Of a stretch of 64,000 bases of DNA, positions 49,137 through 58,442 are shown piece after piece. Made by a program: the position numbers and the translations under genes. Position 1 is the stretch's first letter. Each line of letters starts with the position of its first letter. This DNA is from Flavobacterium sp. GTDB lineage: Bacteria > Bacteroidota > Bacteroidia > Flavobacteriales > Flavobacteriaceae. The DNA lies in assembly GCA_027484725.1 (NCBI GenBank), contig JAIXSK010000016.1, positions 62,001 through 126,000 of the forward strand, read 5' to 3'. Below the pieces are notes generated by a model. It worked only from the letters and a program-made list of their open reading frames with translations. It was not told the origin of the DNA and did no database searches.

Positions 49137-49487
49137 ATGTCATTAACAAAATCTGATAGAAGACAGAGAATTAGATTCAGAATTAGAAAGATTGTGAGCG
49201 GAACTGCTGCAAAACCAAGACTTTCTGTATTCAGAAGTAATAAAGAAATCTATGCACAACTTATCGACGATGTGAATGGAGTTACTTTAGCCGCTGCCTC
49301 TTCAAGAGAAAAAGGAGTAAGTAAAGGAACGAACGTTGAAACTGCAGCTGTTGTTGGAAAACTCATTGCAGAAAAAGCGTTGAAAGCCGGGATTGATTCA
49401 GTAACTTTCGATAGAGGAGGTTATTTGTACCACGGCCGTATTAAATCACTAGCTGAAGGCGCAAGAGAAGCCGGGCTTAAATTCTAA
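49137..49487 (+). CDS. rplR: 50S ribosomal protein L18
   Basis: 116 residues. L18 binds 5S rRNA together with L5. Start [18 protein letters not shown], core [16 protein letters not shown], end [20 protein letters not shown]. Full length; 12 bases after rplF and 9 before rpsE. Confidence 0.97.
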   Translation: MSLTKSDRRQRIRFRIRKIVSGTAAKPRLSVFRSNKEIYAQLIDDVNGVTLAAASSREKGVSKGTNVETAAVVGKLIAEKALKAGIDSVTFDRGGYLYHGRIKSLAEGAREAGLKF

Positions 49488-49496
49488 TATTAAGTT

Positions 49497-50021
49497 ATGT
49501 CGAATAAGTATAAAAACATAGAAATAGTAAAACCCATCGGTCTTGAATTGAAAGATCGTTTGGTGGCGGTAAATCGCGTTACTAAAGTAACTAAAGGAGG
49601 TAGAGCTTTTGGCTTTTCTGCTATTGTTGTGGTAGGCGATGAACACGGTGTGGTAGGACACGGTTTAGGTAAATCTAAAGACGTTTCTGAAGCAATTGCT
49701 AAAGCAGTTGAAGATGCTAAGAAAAACTTAGTGCGTATTCCATTGGCTGGGCAATCAGTTCCACACGAACAAAAAGGTAAATTTGGCGGAGCACGCGTGT
49801 TCTTGATGCCAGCTTCTCACGGTACCGGAGTAATTGCCGGTGGTGCGGTTCGTGCCGTACTTGAGTCAGTAGGTATTCACGATGTATTGTCAAAATCACA
49901 AGGATCATCTAACCCACACAACGTGGTAAAAGCTACATTCGATGCTTTGATGCAAATGAGAAGTGCTCATACGGTAGCAAAACAAAGAGGTGTTTCTTTA
50001 GAGAAAGTATTTAAAGGTTAA
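49497..50021 (+). CDS. rpsE: 30S ribosomal protein S5
   Basis: 174 residues. S5 acts in decoding accuracy and mRNA unwinding. The double-stranded-RNA-binding-like N-domain holds [20 protein letters not shown], where spectinomycin-resistance changes fall; the loop looks wild type. The second domain has [22 protein letters not shown] perfect Shine-Dalgarno sequence follows its stop codon, in front of rpmD. Confidence 0.98.
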   Translation: MSNKYKNIEIVKPIGLELKDRLVAVNRVTKVTKGGRAFGFSAIVVVGDEHGVVGHGLGKSKDVSEAIAKAVEDAKKNLVRIPLAGQSVPHEQKGKFGGARVFLMPASHGTGVIAGGAVRAVLESVGIHDVLSKSQGSSNPHNVVKATFDALMQMRSAHTVAKQRGVSLEKVFKG

Positions 50022-50026
50022 TTCAC

Positions 50027-50033
50027 AAGGAGG
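50027..50033 (+). promoter_or_regulatory. Perfect Shine-Dalgarno sequence (AAGGAGG) of rpmD
   Basis: AAGGAGG is 5 bases before the rpmD ATG, the ideal distance. Almost no other gene in this window has such a site, in keeping with the phylum, where the anti-Shine-Dalgarno end of 16S rRNA is known to be masked on the ribosome. Confidence 0.8.
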
Positions 50034-50038
50034 ATATT

Positions 50039-50221
50039 ATGGCTAAATTATTAGTAAAACAGATCAGAAGCAAAATCAATTGCCCACTTACTCAAAAAAG
50101 AGGTTTGGAAGCACTTGGTTTGCGCAAAATGGGTCAGGTTGTAGAACACGATTCTAATCCTGCCATCCTTGGAATGATAAATAAAGTTAAACACTTAGTT
50201 TCCGTTGAGGAAGTTAAATAA
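50039..50221 (+). CDS. rpmD: 50S ribosomal protein L30
   Basis: 60 residues, full length for bacterial L30. Recognised by [19 protein letters not shown] and [15 protein letters not shown]. Unlike its neighbours it is preceded by a canonical Shine-Dalgarno sequence. It lies between rpsE and rplO in the standard spc order. Confidence 0.97.
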   Translation: MAKLLVKQIRSKINCPLTQKRGLEALGLRKMGQVVEHDSNPAILGMINKVKHLVSVEEVK

Positions 50222-50232
50222 CAATCATAGTT

Positions 50233-50685
50233 ATGAATTTAAGTAACTTACAACCAGCTGAAGGTTCAACGCACAATCAGAATAAAAGAGTAGGACGCGG
50301 AGAAGGTTCTGGAAAAGGTGGCACTGCTGCAAGAGGTCACAAAGGAGCTAAGTCTCGTTCAGGTTATTCTAAAAAGATTGGTTTTGAAGGAGGTCAGATG
50401 CCACTTCAAAGACGTGTGCCTAAGTTTGGATTCAAAAACATCAATCGTGTTGAATACCAAGGGGTTAATTTAGATACACTCCAAGCATTAGTGGACAACG
50501 GAATTGTTACTGATACAGTGGATATGACTGTATTTGTAAGCAACCGTTTGGCTACCAAAAACGAAGTTGTAAAAGTTTTGGGTAGAGGTGAACTAAAAGC
50601 TAAATTAAAAGTATCTGCTCACAAGTTTACTGCCACTGCCAAAGCTGCTATTGAAGCGGCTGGTGGAGAAGCTGTAACCCTATAA
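50233..50685 (+). CDS. rplO: 50S ribosomal protein L15
   Basis: 150 residues. L15 is a late assembly protein of the 50S subunit. The glycine- and arginine-rich front (GRGEGSGKGGTAARGHKGAKS) is given here only as GRGEGSGKGGTAARG; GGQMPLQRRVPKFGF follows. The stop is 10 bases before secY. Confidence 0.98.
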   Translation: MNLSNLQPAEGSTHNQNKRVGRGEGSGKGGTAARGHKGAKSRSGYSKKIGFEGGQMPLQRRVPKFGFKNINRVEYQGVNLDTLQALVDNGIVTDTVDMTVFVSNRLATKNEVVKVLGRGELKAKLKVSAHKFTATAKAAIEAAGGEAVTL

Positions 50686-50695
50686 TTTTCATACG

Positions 50696-52039
50696 ATGAA
50701 GAAGTTTTTTGAATCATTAGCCAATGTTTGGAAAATCGAGGAACTGAAAAACAGAATCCTTTTTACTTTAGGACTTTTGTTGGTGTACCGTTTTGGTGCG
50801 CACGTTACCCTTCCGGGTATTGATGCATCTCAGTTACACAGTTTGGCAGGTCAAACCAAAAATGGTATTGGTTCAATTTTGGACATGTTTACCGGTGGAG
50901 CTTTCTCTAAAGCTTCTGTATTCGCCCTGGGTATCATGCCGTATATTTCAGCTTCTATTGTAGTACAGTTGATGGGAATTGCGATTCCTTATTTACAAAA
51001 ACTACAAAAAGATGGAGAGAGCGGTAGAAAAAAACTCAACCAAATTACTCGTTGGTTGACCATTGTTATCACTTTGGTTCAGGGTCCTGGTTACATTTAC
51101 AACTTATACAGAACCATTCCTGCAAGTGCATTCTTGCTCGGATTTGACTCGTTCAGCTTCCTTTTTTCATCTGTATTAATTTTAACCACCGGAACTATTT
51201 TCGCTATGTGGTTGGGAGAGAAAATTACTGATAAAGGAATCGGAAACGGTATTTCATTATTAATTATGGTGGGTATTTTGGCTCGCTTGCCGCAAGCTTT
51301 CATCCAAGAATTTACTTCTACCATTACCAACAACAACGGTGGTCCGATGCTATTGGTGATTGAAGTAATTATTTGGTTGTTGGTCATCATTGCCTGCGTA
51401 TTGTTGGTGATGGCAGTTCGTAAAATTCCGGTACAGTACGCTCGTCGTACAACTACTGGAGATTTTGAACAAGACATGTTGGGTGGCAACAGACAATGGA
51501 TTCCATTAAAATTGAACGCTGCCGGTGTAATGCCGATCATCTTCGCTCAAGCCATCATGTTTATTCCGGCTGCTTTGGCAGGTTTGTCTCAAACTGAGAC
51601 TTCTCAGACCGTTGCAGCGGCCTTCAGTGACATGTTTGGTTTTTGGTACAACTTTGTGTTTGCTTCGTTGATTGTAATTTTTACTTTCTTCTACACAGCA
51701 ATCACAGTTCCTACCAACAAAATGGCCGATGATTTAAAACGCAGCGGTGGTTTCATTCCTGGTATCCGTCCGGGCGTTGAAACTTCTGATTATCTTGATC
51801 ACATTATGTCTTTAATTACATTCCCAGGTTCATTATTCCTTGCTTTAATTGCTGTGTTCCCAGCTATTATTGTTGGTTTGGGTGTTCAACAGTCATGGGC
51901 GATGTTCTTCGGAGGCACGTCGTTGATCATTATGGTTGGTGTTGCCATCGATACCATCCAACAAATCAATTCATATTTGTTGAACAAACATTATGACGGA
52001 TTGATGAAGAGTGGTAAAAACAGAAAAGCAGTAGCTTAA
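50696..52039 (+). CDS. secY: Sec translocase channel subunit SecY
   Basis: 447 residues with ten membrane-spanning helices. SecY is the protein-conducting channel through which the signal-peptide-bearing proteins in this window would cross the inner membrane. Visible: [16 protein letters not shown] in TM2, the cytoplasmic stretch [15 protein letters not shown], and [17 protein letters not shown] before TM9. In many bacteria adk and map follow; here infA comes 4 bases later. Confidence 0.98.
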   Translation: MKKFFESLANVWKIEELKNRILFTLGLLLVYRFGAHVTLPGIDASQLHSLAGQTKNGIGSILDMFTGGAFSKASVFALGIMPYISASIVVQLMGIAIPYLQKLQKDGESGRKKLNQITRWLTIVITLVQGPGYIYNLYRTIPASAFLLGFDSFSFLFSSVLILTTGTIFAMWLGEKITDKGIGNGISLLIMVGILARLPQAFIQEFTSTITNNNGGPMLLVIEVIIWLLVIIACVLLVMAVRKIPVQYARRTTTGDFEQDMLGGNRQWIPLKLNAAGVMPIIFAQAIMFIPAALAGLSQTETSQTVAAAFSDMFGFWYNFVFASLIVIFTFFYTAITVPTNKMADDLKRSGGFIPGIRPGVETSDYLDHIMSLITFPGSLFLALIAVFPAIIVGLGVQQSWAMFFGGTSLIIMVGVAIDTIQQINSYLLNKHYDGLMKSGKNRKAVA

Positions 52040-52043
52040 TCTT

Positions 52044-52259
52044 ATGGCAAAACAATCAGCAATAGAGCAAGACGGATCCATCATTGAAGCATTGTCCAAT
52101 GCAATGTTTCGCGTAGAATTAGAAAACGGTCACGTTGTCATTGCGCACATTTCAGGAAAAATGCGTATGCATTATATTAAGTTGCTTCCGGGCGACAAAG
52201 TAAAACTCGAAATGAGCCCTTACGATTTGTCCAAAGCAAGAATTACTTACAGATACTAA
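52044..52259 (+). CDS. infA: Translation initiation factor IF-1
   Basis: 71 residues, the standard OB-fold protein that binds the ribosomal A site during initiation. Motifs: [21 protein letters not shown] (cited as [18 protein letters not shown]), [14 protein letters not shown] and the end [10 protein letters not shown]. Four bases after secY and 12 before rpmJ. Confidence 0.97.
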   Translation: MAKQSAIEQDGSIIEALSNAMFRVELENGHVVIAHISGKMRMHYIKLLPGDKVKLEMSPYDLSKARITYRY

Positions 52260-52271
52260 AATATTAAACAG

Positions 52272-52388
52272 ATGAAAGTAAGAGCATCAGTAAAGAAGCG
52301 TAGTGCCGAGTGCATCATCGTTCGCAGAAAAGGAAGATTATACGTAATCAACAAAAAGAATCCTAGATTCAAACAAAGACAAGGATAA
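52272..52388 (+). CDS. rpmJ: 50S ribosomal protein L36 (zinc-free form)
   Basis: 38 residues beginning [13 protein letters not shown] and ending [10 protein letters not shown]. It is very short and easy to miss. The family usually has a C-x2-C...C...H zinc site; only the first Cys (C14) remains, so this is the zinc-independent form common in this phylum. rpsM starts two bases after the stop. Confidence 0.95.
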
Positions 52389-52390
52389 TT

Positions 52391-52765
52391 ATGGCAAGAA
52401 TAGCAGGGGTAGACATCCCAAAAAACAAAAGAGGAGTTATTGCTTTGACCTATATCTTCGGAATTGGTAAAAGCCGTGCTAGCGAAATTTTGGCAACAGC
52501 CAACGTTAGCGAAGACATCAAAGTTCAAGAATGGAATGACGAACAAATCGGAGCCATTCGTGATGCAGTTTCAAAATTCAAAATTGAAGGTGAATTGCGT
52601 TCAGAGACTTCATTAAACATCAAACGTTTGATGGACATCGGATGCTACAGAGGAATTCGTCACAGATCGGGTCTTCCGCTCAGAGGTCAAAGAACCAAGA
52701 ACAACTCTAGAACGAGAAAAGGTAAGAGAAAAACTGTTGCTAACAAGAAAAAAGCAACTAAATAA
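52391..52765 (+). CDS. rpsM: 30S ribosomal protein S13
   Basis: 124 residues. S13 is in the 30S head and touches both the P-site tRNA and bridge B1. Recognised by [37 protein letters not shown] and the basic tail [14 protein letters not shown]. Normal order with rpsK next. Confidence 0.98.
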   Translation: MARIAGVDIPKNKRGVIALTYIFGIGKSRASEILATANVSEDIKVQEWNDEQIGAIRDAVSKFKIEGELRSETSLNIKRLMDIGCYRGIRHRSGLPLRGQRTKNNSRTRKGKRKTVANKKKATK

Positions 52766-52776
52766 TAAGTAATAAT

Positions 52777-53160
52777 ATGGCTAAAGCAACTACAAAAAAG
52801 CGTAAAGTTATCGTTGAGTCAACGGGTGAAGCTCATATTAGTGCCACTTTCAACAACATTATTATTTCACTCACCAACAAAAAAGGTGAAGTAATTTCTT
52901 GGTCTTCTGCCGGTAAAATGGGATTCAGAGGTTCTAAAAAGAACACTCCTTACGCTGCGCAAATGGCTGCTGAAGATTGCAGTAAAGTAGCTCTTGAAGC
53001 AGGACTTAAGAAAGTAAAAGTGTACGTGAAAGGACCGGGTAACGGACGTGAGTCTGCGATTCGTTCTATTCACAATGGTGGTATTGAAGTAACAGAAATC
53101 ATTGACGTTACACCTATGCCGCACAATGGATGTAGACCTCCAAAAAGAAGAAGAGTCTAA
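52777..53160 (+). CDS. rpsK: 30S ribosomal protein S11
   Basis: 127 residues. S11 lies on the 30S platform near the E site. Motifs: [37 protein letters not shown] and the invariant end [18 protein letters not shown]. It is followed by an 87-base gap with a strong RNA hairpin in front of rpsD. Confidence 0.98.
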   Translation: MAKATTKKRKVIVESTGEAHISATFNNIIISLTNKKGEVISWSSAGKMGFRGSKKNTPYAAQMAAEDCSKVALEAGLKKVKVYVKGPGNGRESAIRSIHNGGIEVTEIIDVTPMPHNGCRPPKRRRV

Positions 53161-53180
53161 TTAATTAGTTAGTATAACCC

Positions 53181-53233
53181 GGACAACATTGGTGGTTATC
53201 GGAGGATGAGACCTGAATTCATAACCGTTGTCC
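53181..53233 (+). ncRNA. Candidate S4-responsive leader RNA before rpsD
   Basis: GGACAAC (53181-53187) pairs with GTTGTCC (53227-53233), and GGTTAT (53194-53199) with ATAACC (53221-53226). The two helices stack on the 3' side and have a six-base bulge (ATTGGT) on the 5' side; the 21-base loop contains GGAGGATGAG. It ends 14 bases before the rpsD ATG. S4 is a known autoregulator in other bacteria, and S4 leader candidates have been proposed for Bacteroidota by comparative work (recalled, not checked). Confidence 0.6.
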
Positions 53234-53247
53234 CATAATTTTTAAAA

Positions 53248-53853
53248 ATGGCAAGATATACTGGTCCAAAAACTAAAATCGCCCGTAAGTTTGGCGAAGC
53301 TATTTTCGGAGACGACAAAGCCTTCGATAAAAGAAATTACCCTCCAGGACAACATGGTTTGGCCAAGAAGAGAGGTAAAAAATCTGAGTATGCTGTCCAA
53401 TTGATGGAAAAGCAAAAAGCAAAATACACCTACGGAATCCTTGAAAAACAATTCCGTGGATTGTTCGAAAAAGCATCAGCCGCTCGTGGAGTAACTGGTG
53501 AAGTTTTGATTCAGCTTTGCGAATCTCGTTTAGACAACGTAGTATTCAGAATGGGTATTGCTTCTTCAAGAAGAGCAGCCCGTCAAATTGTTTCTCACCG
53601 TCACATTACGGTCAATGGTGAAGTGGTCAACATCCCTTCATACCAATTGAAACCTGGCGATAAAGTTGCCGTTCGTGAAAAATCAAAATCATTGGAATCT
53701 ATTGAGCGTTCATTGTCTAATTCTGCGCATGTTTATGAGTGGATTACTTGGAACAATGACACCAAAGAAGGGACGTTTGTTTCTGTTCCTGCAAGATTGC
53801 AGATTCCTGAAAACATCAAGGAACAACTCATCGTCGAATTGTACAACAAATAA
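53248..53853 (+). CDS. rpsD: 30S ribosomal protein S4
   Basis: 201 residues. S4 starts 30S assembly and in several phyla represses its own mRNA. The N-terminal part ([21 protein letters not shown]) is quoted as [15 protein letters not shown] and lacks the zinc-binding cysteines. The S4 RNA-binding domain is at about 90-155 ([21 protein letters not shown]). A structured leader lies directly upstream, and rpoA follows after 16 bases. Confidence 0.98.
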   Translation: MARYTGPKTKIARKFGEAIFGDDKAFDKRNYPPGQHGLAKKRGKKSEYAVQLMEKQKAKYTYGILEKQFRGLFEKASAARGVTGEVLIQLCESRLDNVVFRMGIASSRRAARQIVSHRHITVNGEVVNIPSYQLKPGDKVAVREKSKSLESIERSLSNSAHVYEWITWNNDTKEGTFVSVPARLQIPENIKEQLIVELYNK

Positions 53854-53869
53854 TAACTAAGACGTAACT

Positions 53870-54862
53870 ATGGCATTATTTAATTTTCAGAAGCCCGATA
53901 AAGTGATCATGATCGATTCTACCGATTTTGAAGGTAAATTTGAATTCAGACCTTTAGAACCTGGTTACGGATTGACTGTGGGCAACGCACTCAGAAGAGT
54001 GATGCTATCTGCACTTGAAGGATACGCAATCACTTCTGTTCGTATTGAAGGCGTTGACCACGAGTTCTCTACAATTTCTGGAGTTGTTGAAGATGTTACC
54101 GAAATCATCCTGAACTTGAAACAAGTTCGTTTCAAACGTCAAATTGAAGATGTCGATAACGAATCTGTAACTATTTCGGTTACAGGTAAAGACCAACTCA
54201 CAGCGGGCGATTTCCAAAAATTCATTTCTGGTTTCCAAGTATTGAACCCTGAATTGGTTATTTGCAACATGGATAGCAAAATCAAGCTCAACATCGAATT
54301 GACGATTGAAAAAGGGCGCGGTTATGTATCTGCAGAAGAGAACAAAAAGCAAAATGCTGCTATTGGTACCATCTTCACCGATTCTATCTATACTCCGGTA
54401 ATCAATGTGAAATACGCGATTGAAAACTTCCGTGTGGAGCAAAAAACAGATTACGAAAAATTGATTTTCGAAATCAAAACCGACGGTTCTATCAATCCGA
54501 AAGACGCCTTGACAGAAGCTGCCAAAGTTTTGATTCACCACTTCATGTTGTTCTCAGATGAGCGCATTACCCTTGAAGCGGATGAAATCGCACAAACAGA
54601 ATCTTACGATGAAGAATCATTGCACATGAGACAATTACTCAAAACCAAATTGGTTGATATGGACTTATCCGTTCGTGCTTTGAACTGTTTGAAAGCGGCT
54701 GAAGTAGAAACTTTAGGTGACTTGGTATCGTTCAACAAAAATGACTTGATGAAGTTCCGCAACTTCGGTAAAAAATCTTTGACAGAGCTTGATGAATTGG
54801 TTGCTGTGAAGAATTTAACCTTCGGAATGGACTTATCAAAATACAAATTAGACAAAGATTAA
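53870..54862 (+). CDS. rpoA: RNA polymerase alpha subunit
   Basis: 330 residues. The N-terminal domain (about 1-230) dimerises and builds the polymerase core; [18 protein letters not shown] is its hallmark. The C-terminal domain (about 250-330) binds upstream DNA and activators, with [20 protein letters not shown] and [15 protein letters not shown]. It lies between rpsD and rplQ as in most bacteria. Confidence 0.98.
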   Translation: MALFNFQKPDKVIMIDSTDFEGKFEFRPLEPGYGLTVGNALRRVMLSALEGYAITSVRIEGVDHEFSTISGVVEDVTEIILNLKQVRFKRQIEDVDNESVTISVTGKDQLTAGDFQKFISGFQVLNPELVICNMDSKIKLNIELTIEKGRGYVSAEENKKQNAAIGTIFTDSIYTPVINVKYAIENFRVEQKTDYEKLIFEIKTDGSINPKDALTEAAKVLIHHFMLFSDERITLEADEIAQTESYDEESLHMRQLLKTKLVDMDLSVRALNCLKAAEVETLGDLVSFNKNDLMKFRNFGKKSLTELDELVAVKNLTFGMDLSKYKLDKD

Positions 54863-54894
54863 TCTAAGCCCACTGAGGTTTAAATTTTATAGCA

Positions 54895-55452
54895 ATGAGA
54901 CACGGAAAGAAAATAAATCACTTAAGCAGACAGTCTGGGCACAGAAAAGCCATGTTGGCTAATATGGCTTGTTCATTGATTGAGCACAAGCGCATCAATA
55001 CGACTGTTGCTAAAGCTAAGGCACTCAAACAATATGTGGAGCCTTTGATTACTAAATCAAAAGAAGATACTACACACAATCGTCGTATCGTGTTCTCTTA
55101 CTTAAAAAGCAAATATGCGGTAACTGATTTGTTCCGCGATGTAGCAGCTAAAGTAGGAGATCGTCCGGGTGGTTACACTCGTATCATCAAGTTGGGGAAT
55201 CGTCTAGGAGATAACGCTGATATGGCGATGATCGAATTAGTGGATTTCAACGAATTGTACAACGGAGGCAAAAAAGAGGTCAAGAAAACCAAGAGCCGTC
55301 GTGGAGGTAAAGCGAAAGCCGCTGAAACCAAAGCAGAAGCTCCAAAAGTTGAAGAGCCTAAAGCTGAAGAACCTATTGTTGAAACTACAGAGCAAGCTCC
55401 TGAAGCTCCAGAAGCTGCTGCTGAAGAAACCAACGAAGAGAGCGCTGAGTAA
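54895..55452 (+). CDS. rplQ: 50S ribosomal protein L17 with acidic C-terminal tail
   Basis: 185 residues. Residues 1-about 122 are ordinary L17 ([39 protein letters not shown]). The rest is a Lys/Arg-rich linker ([14 protein letters not shown]) and then about 45 residues of Ala, Glu and Pro ([14 protein letters not shown] and so on), probably unstructured. Such tails occur in this phylum; the role is unknown. Last gene of the ribosomal run, followed by a strong terminator. Confidence 0.97.
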   Translation: MRHGKKINHLSRQSGHRKAMLANMACSLIEHKRINTTVAKAKALKQYVEPLITKSKEDTTHNRRIVFSYLKSKYAVTDLFRDVAAKVGDRPGGYTRIIKLGNRLGDNADMAMIELVDFNELYNGGKKEVKKTKSRRGGKAKAAETKAEAPKVEEPKAEEPIVETTEQAPEAPEAAAEETNEESAE

Positions 55453-55475
55453 TGAATTCAGAATTCTAAATATCC

Positions 55476-55508
55476 AGGGACAAGACATTCGTTTTGTCCC
55501 TTTTTTTA
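55476..55508 (+). terminator. Terminator of the ribosomal cluster
   Basis: AGGGACAAGAC (55476-55486) pairs with GTTTTGTCCCT (55491-55501) around an ATTC loop, followed by a run of seven or more T. It lies 24 bases after rplQ. Confidence 0.93.
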
Positions 55509-55707
55509 TGCCTTTTCAATTCAGTCAAAAAATTTGAAGCGAAACAAAATGTTCACCATCAACACCTGTCCCGCTTTACATTCCAATCTTTTAAAAGGAT
55601 TTCCACTTCACTCGAGCGAAGCGAACTGGCAAAGCAATCGGGGCTATTCATCAAGCCTGATTTTCAAAACATGTTCATAAACGTTCATAAAAAAGCCAAC
55701 TCTTAAC
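55509..55707. repeat. Non-coding gap with a palindromic, possibly dispersed element
   Basis: With the terminator and the promoter this makes up the 304-base gap between rplQ and carA, the only gap over 300 bases. At about 55561-55650 lies a segment with an imperfect palindrome around CAATCTTTTAAAAGGATT and another around TTCACTCGAGCGAA, ending ATCGGGGCTA. Similar intergenic segments are, from memory, dispersed in Flavobacterium genomes. No coding potential was seen. A direct repeat of GTTCATAAA is at 55673-55691. Confidence 0.4.
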
Positions 55708-55738
55708 TTTGTATCCTGATGTCATACCATTAAATTTG
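55708..55738 (+). promoter_or_regulatory. carA promoter (TTTG-N19-TAAATTTG)
   Basis: TTTG at 55708-55711 and TAAATTTG at 55731-55738 match both Bacteroidota boxes exactly, 19 bases apart. The transcript would start near 55745, only about 12 bases before the ATG at 55757, which rules out the in-frame TTG at 55709 as a start. Confidence 0.8.
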
Positions 55739-55756
55739 CACCACAACACACAACTC

Positions 55757-56866
55757 ATGACATACACAACCCGACCTCAAGCTATTTTACTTTTGGCCGA
55801 TGGCACTGTTTTTTACGGCAAATCCATCGGAATCTCCGGAACCACTTTTGGAGAAGTTTGTTTCAATACCGGAATGACCGGCTATCAAGAAATCTTTACC
55901 GATCCGTCTTACTATGGGCAAATCATGGTGGCGGCCAATGTACACATCGGAAATTATGGGGTTCATGCTCAGGAAATCGAATCTGATTCAGTCAAAATCT
56001 CAGGCTTGGTTTGCCGCAATTTTAGCTTCAATCATTCCCGCCCGGATTCAGAAGGCTCTTTGTATGATTACTTTGAAAAACAAAACCTGGTTGTAATTTC
56101 AGATGTTGATACGCGCGCACTGGTCAGTTACATCCGCGACCACGGAGCCATGAATGCCGTTATTTGCACCGACGAAACTCCGATTGAAGAACTCAAAAAA
56201 CAATTGGCGCAAGTTCCGGATATGAAAGGTTTGGAATTGGCTTCAAAAGTATCGGTTCGCGCGCCTTATTTTTTCGGAAATCCATCAGCCACACACAAAA
56301 TTTCAGCGCTTGATTTGGGCATCAAAACCAACATTTTGCGTCATTTGGCGCAGCGTGATTGTTACATCAAGGTTTTTCCATACAACACGCCTTTTTCAGA
56401 ATTAGCAGCTTTTAATCCAGAGGGTTATTTCTTATCTAACGGCCCCGGCGATCCCGAACCACTTACTGAGGTGATTGCGACTGCGCAGCAAATGATCGCT
56501 TCTAACCAACCGGTTTTCGGCATTTGTCTCGGGCATCAAATTTTAGCTTTAGCCAACGGAGTTTCAACCTATAAAATGTTCAACGGTCACCGCGGAATCA
56601 ATCATCCGGTAATGAATTTACTGACCGGAAAAGGCGAAATTACCTCGCAAAATCATGGATTTGCCGTTCACCGGGCGCAACTTGAAGCACATCCTGATTT
56701 AGAAATTACCCATTATCACTTGAACGATCAAACCGTTGCGGGTATGCGCATGAAATCAAAACCTGTTTTTTCTGTGCAATACCACCCAGAAGCCAGTCCC
56801 GGCCCGCATGATTCGAGCTATTTGTTCGACGATTTTGTGGGCGCACTTAAAACAGTAGTGCACTAA
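55757..56866 (+). CDS. carA: Carbamoyl-phosphate synthase small subunit
   Basis: 369 residues from ATG 55757. CarA splits glutamine and passes ammonia to CarB for carbamoyl phosphate, the first step of pyrimidine and arginine synthesis. The N-terminal domain has ADGTVFYGKSIG and FNTGMTGYQEI; the class I amidotransferase part has FLSNGPGDP, the nucleophile C257 in GICLGH, and H343 and E345 in YHPEASPGP. carB is not in this window. The gene has its own promoter after the ribosomal terminator and is followed by eno. Confidence 0.96.
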   Translation: MTYTTRPQAILLLADGTVFYGKSIGISGTTFGEVCFNTGMTGYQEIFTDPSYYGQIMVAANVHIGNYGVHAQEIESDSVKISGLVCRNFSFNHSRPDSEGSLYDYFEKQNLVVISDVDTRALVSYIRDHGAMNAVICTDETPIEELKKQLAQVPDMKGLELASKVSVRAPYFFGNPSATHKISALDLGIKTNILRHLAQRDCYIKVFPYNTPFSELAAFNPEGYFLSNGPGDPEPLTEVIATAQQMIASNQPVFGICLGHQILALANGVSTYKMFNGHRGINHPVMNLLTGKGEITSQNHGFAVHRAQLEAHPDLEITHYHLNDQTVAGMRMKSKPVFSVQYHPEASPGPHDSSYLFDDFVGALKTVVH

Positions 56867-56921
56867 ATCGTTATCGTTGATAAGATTCAACAAAATTATC
56901 CGGATAAAATATCAGATGCGA

Positions 56922-56929
56922 TATATTTG
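56922..56929 (+). promoter_or_regulatory. eno promoter -7 element (TATATTTG)
   Basis: Exact TAnnTTTG match in the 112-base carA-eno gap, about 50 bases before the eno ATG. A matching -33 box is not evident. Confidence 0.5.
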
Positions 56930-56972
56930 TAAAACAACAACACCAAAATTGATTATTTAAAATTTAAAATAG

Positions 56973-58265
<1,293 letters not shown>

Positions 58266-58288
58266 TTCATCTCAATCAATATTATTCA

Positions 58289-58321
58289 AACCTCTCAATC
58301 AATTTTGGGAGGTTTTTTTTT
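58289..58321 (+). terminator. Terminator after eno
   Basis: AACCTCTC (58289-58296) pairs with GGGAGGTT (58307-58314, one G-U pair), followed by a run of T. It lies 23 bases after the eno stop. Confidence 0.9.
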
Positions 58322-58341
58322 GGCCAAAATGCAATAATCAA

Positions 58342-58370
58342 TCAAAACGCTTAAATAATAAGTCAAAACG
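58342..58370. promoter_or_regulatory. Candidate LytTR operator: two TCAAAACG repeats 21 bp apart
   Basis: TCAAAACG occurs at 58342-58349 and 58363-58370. The start-to-start distance of 21 bases (two helical turns) is the arrangement bound by LytTR regulators such as AgrA. The reverse strand reads CGTTTTGA, containing the GTT core. It lies about 43 bases upstream of the -7 box of the kinase-regulator operon. Confidence 0.45.
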
Positions 58371-58412
58371 TCGTATTGATAAATCACTTATTTTTATAGC
58401 AACAGGCTAACC

Positions 58413-58420
58413 TATCTTTG
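58413..58420 (+). promoter_or_regulatory. Promoter -7 element of the two-component operon (TATCTTTG)
   Basis: Exact TAnnTTTG match 23 bases before the GTG start of the kinase. The -33 region has only TTTTT at 58391-58395, which suits a promoter that needs an activator. Confidence 0.5.
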
Positions 58421-58442
58421 GAAGAGAATTAAATCAGTAATC

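Noticed and set aside
51097..51540. Minus-strand open frame of 147 codons opposite secY
   Set aside because: SecY is certain in the other strand and the antisense frame has no recognisable protein features.
54005..54541. Minus-strand open frame of 178 codons opposite rpoA
   Set aside because: Antisense shadow of a highly conserved gene.
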